64,000 bases of DNA. Origin: an uncultured Pelagibacteraceae bacterium (GTDB taxonomy: Bacteria > Pseudomonadota > Alphaproteobacteria > Pelagibacterales > Pelagibacteraceae). Below, one piece after another: positions 44,707-52,016 of the stretch. Made by a program: the position numbers and the translations under genes. Below the pieces are notes generated by a model. It was given only the letters and a program-made list of their open reading frames with translations, had not been told where the DNA came from and did no database searches. How positions within the stretch are numbered: position 1 is the stretch's first letter; every line of letters begins with the position of its first letter. The stretch spans positions 1-64,000 of the forward strand of contig CABZOF010000001.1 of assembly GCA_902527215.1 (NCBI GenBank), read 5' to 3'.

Positions 44707-46185
44707 TTACAATAAGGTTTTATCAACTGACAATTTCCACCCATTCAATAGTTTTTTTCTAATTGTTGAACTTAGTTTAGGTTTAAAGGTTCTATCTTTT
44801 TTCCATTTTCTCTTTATTTGATGTAAAGATTTATATATTCCTATTTGGTATCCAGCAAATAAAGCAACTCCAAGTGCTGTGGTTTCCAAAACTTTGGGTC
44901 TTTCTGTTTGAATATCAATAATATTTGCCAAAAACTGTGAAAACCAGTCGTTTTCCACCATTCCTCCATCAATTTTTACTATATTTGGTTTTAATCCATC
45001 TTTTCTCATGGCATTAAATAAATCATAGCTTTGGTATGCCACAGATTCTATAACTGCTCTTACTAAGGTTTTCCAATCACTATCTCTAGTTAATCCAGTT
45101 ATAATTCCTCTTGCGTCAGGTCTCCAGTATGGAGCTCCCAGTCCACTAAAAGCTGGTACAACATACACACCTTCATTATTTTTTTTTGATTTAGCAATTT
45201 GTTCTGTGTCATAAGCATTATTAATTAATTTTAACTTATCCCTTAACCATTGAACACCTGCTCCAGCAATAAAAATCGAACCTTCGAGAGCAAAAGTATT
45301 TTTTCCGTTTAATCTGTAACAAATTGTGGTTAGTAATTTATTTTTTGAAAAAATTTTTTTTGACCCAGTATTCATTATTACAAAAGCACCTGTGCCATAA
45401 GTACTTTTAATTGAGCCTTTTTTAAAACAAGATTGTCCTACAGCTGCAGCTTGTTGATCACCCAAAACTGCAGATATAGGAATTTCATATCCAATTATTT
45501 TTTTATTTGTTGATCCAAAATTATCCGCTGAATTTTTTACATCAGGTAAAATACTTTTTGAGATATTGAGCTTTTTTAAAATTTCATTGTCCCAAGTGTT
45601 ATTATTTATATTAAACAACATTGTTCTACTTGCATTTGTTGCCTCTGTTAAATGATGTTGTCCGTTAGTTAGTTTCCAAATTAAGAAAGTATCAACAGTG
45701 CCAAATAATAAATTATTAGATTTTTGAAGTTTCTTCGAAATTTTTACGTTTTCTAAGATCCATTTAATTTTAGTAGCTGAAAAATATGGATCAATAAATA
45801 AACCAGTTTTTCTTCTAAAAATATTTTCATATTTTTTTTGCTTAAGCTTTTCACAGTACTCATGAGTTCTTCTATCTTGCCAAACGATTGCATTGTATAC
45901 TGGTTTACCCGTTTTCTTGTTCCATAGAATAGTTGTCTCTCTCTGGTTGGTTATGCCAATACTTAATATTTTTCCTTTTAGTAGAGATGCTTTTTTAATT
46001 ACTTTTTTTAAAGCTTTAAGAGTTGTTAACCAAATTTCATTTGGATTATGCTCTACCCATCCATTTTTTGGAAAGTATTGATTAAATTCAAACTGAGATG
46101 TAAATTTTATATTGCCATCTAAATCAAAGAGAATTGCTCTAGACGATGTTGTACCTTGGTCGATAGCAACAAGAAATTTTTTCAC
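44707..46185 (-). CDS. glpK: Glycerol kinase
   Basis: 492 aa FGGY-family kinase. N-terminal AIDQGTTSSRAILFDLDGNI, then VDTFLIWKLTNG, ILGDQQAAAVGQSCFKKGS-like region (SAVLGDQQAAAVGQ), STYGTGAFVIMNTG and SGLGAPYWRPDARG are the conserved GlpK segments. It phosphorylates glycerol to glycerol-3-phosphate, the substrate of the GpsA encoded 1.4 kb away. Convergent with tmm (6 bases between stops) and 4 bases downstream of the tmoV stop, so it could be read through from the TMAO transporter operon. Confidence 0.95.
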   Translation of the reverse strand: MKKFLVAIDQGTTSSRAILFDLDGNIKFTSQFEFNQYFPKNGWVEHNPNEIWLTTLKALKKVIKKASLLKGKILSIGITNQRETTILWNKKTGKPVYNAIVWQDRRTHEYCEKLKQKKYENIFRRKTGLFIDPYFSATKIKWILENVKISKKLQKSNNLLFGTVDTFLIWKLTNGQHHLTEATNASRTMLFNINNNTWDNEILKKLNISKSILPDVKNSADNFGSTNKKIIGYEIPISAVLGDQQAAAVGQSCFKKGSIKSTYGTGAFVIMNTGSKKIFSKNKLLTTICYRLNGKNTFALEGSIFIAGAGVQWLRDKLKLINNAYDTEQIAKSKKNNEGVYVVPAFSGLGAPYWRPDARGIITGLTRDSDWKTLVRAVIESVAYQSYDLFNAMRKDGLKPNIVKIDGGMVENDWFSQFLANIIDIQTERPKVLETTALGVALFAGYQIGIYKSLHQIKRKWKKDRTFKPKLSSTIRKKLLNGWKLSVDKTLL

Positions 46186-46189
46186 AATT

Positions 46190-48343
46190 TTAGTCTATAC
46201 CTAAATGTTTTTTTCTTTGTCCTACCCAAGTTCTAATTAAATTGTCAAAAATTAGCCCAATAAATGCAACACAAATTCCAAGTGTTAACCCAATACCTGC
46301 GCCTTTTTTATCTGATAAAGCTTTTAAAATATACTGACCCAAATCCTCTGTTCCAATAAAAGCCCCGATAATCACCATAAATAATGCAAAAACTATTGTT
46401 TGATTAAGCCCTAACATCATGTGTGGAAATGCTAATGGAAATTCTATCTTAAATAGTCTTTGAAACTTTGTGACACCTGACATCGTTGCAGCATCATGTA
46501 GTCCAGCTGGAACACTTCTAAGACCCTCAATTGTGTATCTTGTTGCTGGTATCGTAGCATAAACTATTACAGCAATTAAAACTGATGTATCTGTAATTCC
46601 AAAAAGCATCATCACAGGAATTAAATATACAAAAGATGGAAAAGTTTGAAATATATCACAAACATTTAACATAAAGTTTGTAGAATGTTTATTTTGAAAA
46701 CATAAAGTTCCAACAGTAAATCCAATTGTGCAAGATACTAGTACACCAAATGTTGCCATGTATGTGGTTACTAAAGCTCTATCCCACCATGGGCTTAGAG
46801 CTATAAATAAAGTTAAACCACAAACAACTAAAGCAGATCTAACTCCACCAATTAAATATCCAGCTCCAACGACTAGAACTAATGTGGCTACGGCTGGCAT
46901 TCTCAAATATAAAGCTCTCATCGGTTGGAGTACATCAACAATTAGCCAAGTGTTAAATGCTTTTATATATACAAAGAAAGTATCAAATATCCAGTCAACA
47001 CCTTTATTCCAAAAGTCTGCTGTTGATATTCCTTTATTATGCGGAACTTCAAATAAATAATTATACCCGTCTTTAAAATAAATTGATCCAAAGTAAGCTA
47101 ATAGAATGCCTACTATTACTATAACTCCAAAGAATAATGAATTTTTATTTCGTTGAAAAAAATTTAAATTACCAAAATAATCAACCTGTTTATTTGCCCA
47201 AGCTAGAGACATCTTATCTAATAAAATTGCAATCAAACTAATACAAAGACCTGCCTCTAATGCTAATCCAATATTCAACTGATTTAGAGCTAATAATAAA
47301 TTAAAACCTAAACCTTTTGCTCCTATAAATGCAGAGATAACTGCCATAGAAAAACACACCATTATAACTTGGTTAACTCCTATTAAAATATCTCTTCTCG
47401 CTGTTGGAATTAATACTTTTGACATTAGTTGCCAGTTACTACATCCACTCATTCTACCAGCTTCAATTACCTCTGGGGGGACAGCCCGTAAACCTAATAA
47501 AGTTAATAGTATCATTGGCGGCACAGCAACAATCATTGTTATAATTACTGCAGCATGGTCTCCTACCCCAAAAAGAACTAATGCAGGAACTAATACCGCA
47601 TACTGGGGCATCGTCTGCATAACTAAAAGTATTGGATATAAAGCTTTTTCTACTCTTTTGCTTTTGTATGCCGCAACACCCAAACCTAAACCAAAAATAA
47701 ATGAAAGAGGTGCTGCAACTAATATAAAAGAAAGTGTTTGCATAGACGGTTTCCATTGTCCAAATATTGAAATGTAAGTCATTGATAAAAGTGCATATAT
47801 TGCTAATCCTTTACCTCCTAACTTATAAGCAAGTATTGATGATCCAGCTGCTACAATAGTCCAAGGTAAGCCTGGTAGTTCTGCCCAAGGGTTAGCATCA
47901 ATCCAATCCCAACTAGTAAAAGCAACAATTGTTTCAAGACCGCCTAATAAAATCTCTCTAATTAATTCTATTAGAAAAGTCATAAATGCGGTTAAGTTTC
48001 TAGTTATTTGTAAAACTAAAGGTCGTGTTTTATATTCCTGCGTATCTTCATTCCAAAATTCCATTGGCATCCAATCATTCATTAAAAAAAATAATGAGTC
48101 ATTTATCCAAATTGGAAGCCATCCAAGTAATGGCGGCAATCTCCAGAAAACGTCAAAAGCGTAATATCTAACCTCTTTACCTAGAAATACGAAGGCACTC
48201 TGATTAGGATCTTTTACAAATTCTGCTTGTCCTCTAATAAATTTGTAAGTTTCAGGAACATCAATTGCAAAGCATAGTGCAAAAAATACAGCTAATAAAA
48301 ATAACCATTGAAACAATTTAGGATATTTTTTAAGTAATTCCAT
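46190..48343 (-). CDS. tmoV: TMAO ABC transporter permease, double permease domain
   Basis: 717 aa, about twice a single ProW-type permease. There are two BPD_transp_1 domains: the first around residues 200-390 with EAGRMSGCSNWQLMSKVLIP as its EAA loop, the second around 520-710 with HDAATMSGVTKFQRLFKIEFP. Each half is preceded by additional helices. This fused organisation matches the TMAO transporter permease TmoV. It is 3 bases downstream of the ATPase gene, and the tmoX binding protein lies on the same strand 1.5 kb upstream. Confidence 0.85.
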   Translation of the reverse strand: MELLKKYPKLFQWLFLLAVFFALCFAIDVPETYKFIRGQAEFVKDPNQSAFVFLGKEVRYYAFDVFWRLPPLLGWLPIWINDSLFFLMNDWMPMEFWNEDTQEYKTRPLVLQITRNLTAFMTFLIELIREILLGGLETIVAFTSWDWIDANPWAELPGLPWTIVAAGSSILAYKLGGKGLAIYALLSMTYISIFGQWKPSMQTLSFILVAAPLSFIFGLGLGVAAYKSKRVEKALYPILLVMQTMPQYAVLVPALVLFGVGDHAAVIITMIVAVPPMILLTLLGLRAVPPEVIEAGRMSGCSNWQLMSKVLIPTARRDILIGVNQVIMVCFSMAVISAFIGAKGLGFNLLLALNQLNIGLALEAGLCISLIAILLDKMSLAWANKQVDYFGNLNFFQRNKNSLFFGVIVIVGILLAYFGSIYFKDGYNYLFEVPHNKGISTADFWNKGVDWIFDTFFVYIKAFNTWLIVDVLQPMRALYLRMPAVATLVLVVGAGYLIGGVRSALVVCGLTLFIALSPWWDRALVTTYMATFGVLVSCTIGFTVGTLCFQNKHSTNFMLNVCDIFQTFPSFVYLIPVMMLFGITDTSVLIAVIVYATIPATRYTIEGLRSVPAGLHDAATMSGVTKFQRLFKIEFPLAFPHMMLGLNQTIVFALFMVIIGAFIGTEDLGQYILKALSDKKGAGIGLTLGICVAFIGLIFDNLIRTWVGQRKKHLGID

Positions 48344-48346
48344 AAT

Positions 48347-49378
48347 TTAATGATTATTTTTTCTTCCCCCAAAAACTGTATTAATAATTTTTGCAGGATT
48401 AATTGAACCTACAATATTATTTTTGCCATCTGTAACAGCTAATGTTTTTTCTTGTGTTAATATTTTTTCAGCAACATTTTCAATAATCTCGTCTTTTGAA
48501 ACTTTTATATTACCCATGTCGTCAGAGGTTATTTCATCCATTACATCTTTAATTAATAAAACTTTTTCCCTTGGAACTTCTTCTGTAAATTTTCTTACAT
48601 ATTCCGTAGCTGGATTTAAAACAATGTTCGCGGGTGTATCTAATTGCTCAATTATTCCATCTTTCATAATTGCAATTCGATCAGCTAGTTTTAAGGCTTC
48701 ATCAAAATCATGAGTAATAAACATTATAGTTTTTTGTAATTTTTCTTGAAGTCTTAAAAATTCATCTTGCATTTCTTTCCTTATAAGTGGATCTAATGCA
48801 GAGAAAGGTTCGTCTAAGAACCATATATCTGGCTCAACTGCCAATGATCTTGCAATTCCTACCCTTTGTTGTTGTCCTCCAGATAACTCTCTTGGAAAAT
48901 AATTTTCTCTTCCATCGAGACCAACAAGTTTGACCATATCCATTGCTTTATTAATACTATCTTCAGTTTTAATACCCTTAATTTGAAGAGGAAAAGCAAT
49001 ATTTTCTAAAACTGTTTTATGTGGAAGTAGCGCAAAACTTTGAAAAACCATTCCCATTTTATTTCTTCTTAAATCAATAAGTTCCTTGTTATTTAAATTA
49101 AGCAAGTCTTGACCTTCAATAAAAATTTTTCCACCAGTTGCGTCTGTTAATCTAGATATACACCTTAATAGTGTTGACTTACCTGATCCTGATAAACCCA
49201 TTACAACTAACATTTCACCTTTAGATACTTCAAAAGAGGCATTGTTAACTCCTACAATACATCCTTTTTCTTGAAATGTTTTTGCATCAACATTACCATT
49301 TGCTTCTTTAAGCATTCTTTCAGCGTTTGCTCCAAAGATTTTATAAACAGATTGGCATTTAATTACTGGTTCAGACAT
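48347..49378 (-). CDS. tmoW: TMAO/betaine ABC transporter ATPase
   Basis: 343 aa OpuAA/ProV-type ATPase. Walker A GLSGSGKST at 61-69, signature LSGGQQQR at 165-172, Walker B IWFLDEP at about 185-191, and a C-terminal region (about 255-343) resembling a CBS-type regulatory domain (VTDGKNNIVGSINPAKII). It energises import of TMAO with TmoV and TmoX. As the only ABC ATPase gene of this class in the window, it might also serve the betaine-type permease at 16414-17310, which lacks its own. Confidence 0.88.
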   Translation of the reverse strand: MSEPVIKCQSVYKIFGANAERMLKEANGNVDAKTFQEKGCIVGVNNASFEVSKGEMLVVMGLSGSGKSTLLRCISRLTDATGGKIFIEGQDLLNLNNKELIDLRRNKMGMVFQSFALLPHKTVLENIAFPLQIKGIKTEDSINKAMDMVKLVGLDGRENYFPRELSGGQQQRVGIARSLAVEPDIWFLDEPFSALDPLIRKEMQDEFLRLQEKLQKTIMFITHDFDEALKLADRIAIMKDGIIEQLDTPANIVLNPATEYVRKFTEEVPREKVLLIKDVMDEITSDDMGNIKVSKDEIIENVAEKILTQEKTLAVTDGKNNIVGSINPAKIINTVFGGRKNNH

Positions 49379-49431
49379 AAAAAATATTAAGGTTATACGA
49401 ATTTAAGATAAAATAAAATCTCTATAATTTG

Positions 49432-49446
49432 TTACATTTCCTCCTT
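49432..49446 (-). promoter_or_regulatory. Start-stop minimal ORF with strong Shine-Dalgarno ahead of tmoW
   Basis: On the minus strand the sequence reads AAGGAGGAAATGTAAC: a full anti-16S match, then ATG followed at once by TAA, 53 bases before the tmoW start. It begins inside the stop codon of the preceding gene. It could let ribosomes bind and stall, or reinitiate, to tune tmoW; it could also be a relic of a lost gene start. Confidence 0.4.
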
Positions 49447-50020
49447 AAAAATTTTTAATAAAATAAACTCTTGTATCAATACCTGTGCTTAAAAAACTCA
49501 AAGCTTCTCCACTTACTTTTACAGTTTCATCTACACCAACATTATTTCCACTTACTACGAAACCTGCAAAACATTTATTTTTTTCATCGTCCCATTTTAC
49601 AAATGTTTCATCTATTTTATTTCCGTTAATTGTATAAATTTCATGAGCTCTAAAGTTTAGAAAATTTGCGCCCATAATTGCACGTTGAGGTATAAGTTTA
49701 GTTGCCTTGCAAACAGCTTCATATAATTCATCAGATAATTTAAAGTTGTTGGTACCATCAAACGAAACCAAAACTCCTGAGGGAAGACTAGAAATTAGCT
49801 TATTAAGTTTTCTTTCTTGAGCTATTCTTTCTTCTTCAATTTTCATTTTAGCAACCAGTTCATCACCTTCGCCAAAAATATTATTTAAAATAAAAAAAGT
49901 TAAAAAGATAAGAATAATTATACTTATTAATCCACCAAATTGTTTGATTGGCTCTGACAAAGTTTTAAAACTATTCTTGGAAACTTCCATTTTTCCAAAT
50001 ACCTGTTTTTTGTTTTCCAT
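49445..50020 (-). CDS. Single-helix membrane-anchored protein, unknown
   Basis: 191 aa, or 181 aa from the Met at 49990 (MEVSKNSFKTL). One transmembrane segment (FGGLISIIILIFLTFFILNNI, about residues 29-49) followed by a short charged helix and a soluble domain of about 130 residues with four cysteines spread through it. The C-terminal domain has the look of a small periplasmic or inner-membrane domain (RAIMGANFLNFRAHEIYTINGN), but I do not recognise it. It overlaps the MORN-repeat gene by about 20-50 bases depending on the start. Confidence 0.6.
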   Translation of the reverse strand: MENKKQVFGKMEVSKNSFKTLSEPIKQFGGLISIIILIFLTFFILNNIFGEGDELVAKMKIEEERIAQERKLNKLISSLPSGVLVSFDGTNNFKLSDELYEAVCKATKLIPQRAIMGANFLNFRAHEIYTINGNKIDETFVKWDDEKNKCFAGFVVSGNNVGVDETVKVSGEALSFLSTGIDTRVYFIKNF

Positions 50021-50348
50021 CTGACCAAGTAAAAGTGCCTTTACCGTTCATAAAACCATTGGCCCATTCACCTTCATATGTTGAACCATCAGGAAAAAAT
50101 AAAATTCCTAAACCGTTCCACTGACTCTCTTTAAATTCGCCTTTGTAAATATATCCATTCGGCCATGTTTCGGTTCCTTGGCCATGTTTTTTTGTTGCAA
50201 CCCATTCACCTTCATAGGTAGTTTTGTCTGTGTAAATCCACTTGCCATAACCATTTTCACAATTTCCCTCTTTACATCCTGTGCTTCTTGCTAATGCTAT
50301 AGAAGTAATTAATGACGAAAAAAGTATAAAAAATATAAGCTTTTTCAT
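49971..50348 (-). CDS. Exported MORN-repeat protein
   Basis: 125 aa with a signal peptide (MKKLIFFILFSSLITSIALA). After it come four MORN repeats of the YxGxWxxxxxxGxG type: NGYGKWIYTDKTTYEGEWVA, KHGQGTETWPNGYIYKGEF, WNGLGILFFPDGSTYEGEW and MNGKGTFTWSDGKQKTGIW. Two cysteines lie just after the signal peptide (TGCKEGNC). MORN repeats bind lipids or proteins; a bacterial role is not defined. It lies between tmoX and tmoW in a group of three unrelated small envelope genes. Confidence 0.8.
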   Translation of the reverse strand: MKKLIFFILFSSLITSIALARSTGCKEGNCENGYGKWIYTDKTTYEGEWVATKKHGQGTETWPNGYIYKGEFKESQWNGLGILFFPDGSTYEGEWANGFMNGKGTFTWSDGKQKTGIWKNGSFQE

Positions 50349-50382
50349 AGAAATATATTACACAAAATTTCTTAAAAAAAAA

Positions 50383-50844
50383 TTAGGCATTTTTTGATTT
50401 ATTCTTACATATATAAATTGAAATATCTTTTTCTGAATTTTCTGTATTTATATTTTTGGTAATTTCGTGAATTAATTCACCTGATTTTCTTGTAATTATT
50501 GCAGATTCTGAATAAGTTTTCTCATTATTAAAGGCTTTAAACAAAACTACGTCTTTATTTACTATTTTTACATCAAAATTTGAATTTTGAGAGAAAAATT
50601 TTGATAATCCATTTACCATTAATGTGCTGGGTTTATTTGAATAAATTTTAAATGAATCTAAAATTTTAACATTTAGGTCCTCTGCTAGAAAAGTTTTATA
50701 ATTATACTCTGAATTCTTAACAATTTTTTTTTCTAACTCACATATAAACTCTAAATTAAGATTTTCATCAATACTTATGTCTTTTGCATAAGTAAAATTG
50801 AGAATAAAAAAGTTTAACAATATTATATAAAATACTTTTACCAT
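50383..50844 (-). CDS. Small exported protein, unknown
   Basis: About 153 aa from the start MVKVFYIILLNFFILNFTYA, a typical signal peptide; the longer frame to 50949 would run through the tmoX terminator. The mature protein is lysine, asparagine and serine rich, with two cysteines (LEFICELE and IYICKNK) that could form a disulfide. I do not recognise a family. It starts 19 bases past the tmoX terminator stem-loop, followed 34 bases later by the MORN gene. Confidence 0.55.
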   Translation of the reverse strand: MVKVFYIILLNFFILNFTYAKDISIDENLNLEFICELEKKIVKNSEYNYKTFLAEDLNVKILDSFKIYSNKPSTLMVNGLSKFFSQNSNFDVKIVNKDVVLFKAFNNEKTYSESAIITRKSGELIHEITKNINTENSEKDISIYICKNKSKNA

Positions 50845-50862
50845 TATTTTTTTTGAGGTGAT

Positions 50863-50895
50863 AAAAAAAATCTCCCCCAATAAAATTGGGAGAGA
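50863..50895 (-). terminator. Intrinsic terminator downstream of tmoX
   Basis: Stem TCTCCCCCAA (50871-50880) with TTGGGAGAGA (50886-50895), loop TAAAA, one mismatch. On the minus strand it is followed by eight Ts (A-run at 50863-50870), so it is a good Rho-independent terminator for tmoX, which thus can be made in excess over tmoW and tmoV. Confidence 0.8.
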
Positions 50896-50917
50896 TCTTA
50901 AATTTATTAAATTAACC

Positions 50918-51871
50918 TTAATGATCGTGTGTAAATTCTTCCCACACACTCTTATTGTCAGCTAACCATTTTTTTGCTGCATCTTCGTGAGTCATTTTAT
51001 CGACATCAACTAAAGCTGCCATTGCTCCAATTTGACTTGTAGAGAATGATAATTTTTTGAACATTTTTGCAGCTGCTGGATGAGTTTTTGGAAAATCTTC
51101 ATGTGCAGCTTTTTTCAAATAACCATCCGGAGAACCACATTTTCCATCTCCACCATCTTCTGGTCTACAACCAGCTGTGTATGGAGGGAAGTCAATAAAC
51201 GTAAAACCAGCACCATCTGTAAAGTTTGGTGTCCAGTTAAATATGATAGTTCCTCTTCCTTCTTTTTTAGCTGCAGCTAACTCTGCCCAAAGTGCATCTG
51301 CACTTCCAGCAAATTTAACCCACCATAGATCTCCTAATCCTAGAGCATCAACTCTTTGAGGTATTAAATCTCCATGCCATGTTTGTGGTCCTTCTAACAT
51401 TCTACCTTTTCCATCTGGTGAATCAGGTGTTGTGAAATTTTTCGCACAATCAGGATTTTTTAATGCAGTCCAGTCTGGTAGACCTGGGCATAAGCCTTTT
51501 TCTACAACCCAGTTTGGATATCCCATATCCTCAAGAGTTCTAGCTTCGTGATCACCCATATCTAATAAACCACCTTTATCTAAAGCAGTTGTGAATGATT
51601 TTCCGAATGCAGATTCCCATACTTCATGAGATATAGTTACATCACCAATTCTAATAGACTCATAAACTGCTTGAGAGTCAGCATTTACATATTTTACATT
51701 GTTCCCCATACTTTCAAAAATTCCGCCAATTACGTAAGCCATTACAATTTGGCTTGACCAGTTATGAGTTGGGATAACAATTGGTTTTTTACTATCTGCT
51801 GCGTTTGAAATCCCTGCAAAACTTACAAGAGATATCACCATAGCTGATAATAGAGATATTATTTTTTTCAT
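50918..51871 (-). CDS. tmoX: TMAO-type ABC transporter substrate-binding protein
   Basis: 317 aa with a signal peptide (MKKIISLLSAMVISLVSFAG, cleavage after SNA). The mature protein is an OpuAC-type domain: IVIPTHNWSSQIVMAYVIGG at the N-terminus, PNWVVEKGLCPGLPDW, GPQTWHGDLIPQR and IIFNWTPNF provide tryptophans for a quaternary-amine cage, and there are paired cysteines as in characterised TmoX. It is divergent from tdm, which demethylates TMAO, and on the same strand as tmoW and tmoV, so TMAO is the likely ligand; choline- or betaine-like ligands cannot be excluded. Confidence 0.87.
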   Translation of the reverse strand: MKKIISLLSAMVISLVSFAGISNAADSKKPIVIPTHNWSSQIVMAYVIGGIFESMGNNVKYVNADSQAVYESIRIGDVTISHEVWESAFGKSFTTALDKGGLLDMGDHEARTLEDMGYPNWVVEKGLCPGLPDWTALKNPDCAKNFTTPDSPDGKGRMLEGPQTWHGDLIPQRVDALGLGDLWWVKFAGSADALWAELAAAKKEGRGTIIFNWTPNFTDGAGFTFIDFPPYTAGCRPEDGGDGKCGSPDGYLKKAAHEDFPKTHPAAAKMFKKLSFSTSQIGAMAALVDVDKMTHEDAAKKWLADNKSVWEEFTHDH

Positions 51872-51952
51872 TATTTCCCTTTCCTTAATATTAAGTGATT
51901 AAAGTATCTCCTCTATTAAAGTTACAGTCAACTAGCAAAATAGATACAAATG

Positions 51953-51973
51953 TATATATAAAATTTATATATA
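51953..51973. repeat. AT-only inverted repeat in the tmoX-tdm divergent region
   Basis: TATATATAA-AAT-TTATATATA is a perfect 9-bp inverted repeat with a 3-base spacer, centred about 54 bases before the tdm start and 92 before tmoX. A related arrangement (TATATATAA, six As, TTATATATT) occurs at 54751-54774 before the SoxB-like gene. It could be an operator, for example for the MarR-like protein, but AT-rich composition makes chance palindromes common. Confidence 0.35.
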
Positions 51974-52016
51974 AATTTATTTATACTTTTGTATAATTTT
52001 TAAATATTTTTTAAAA

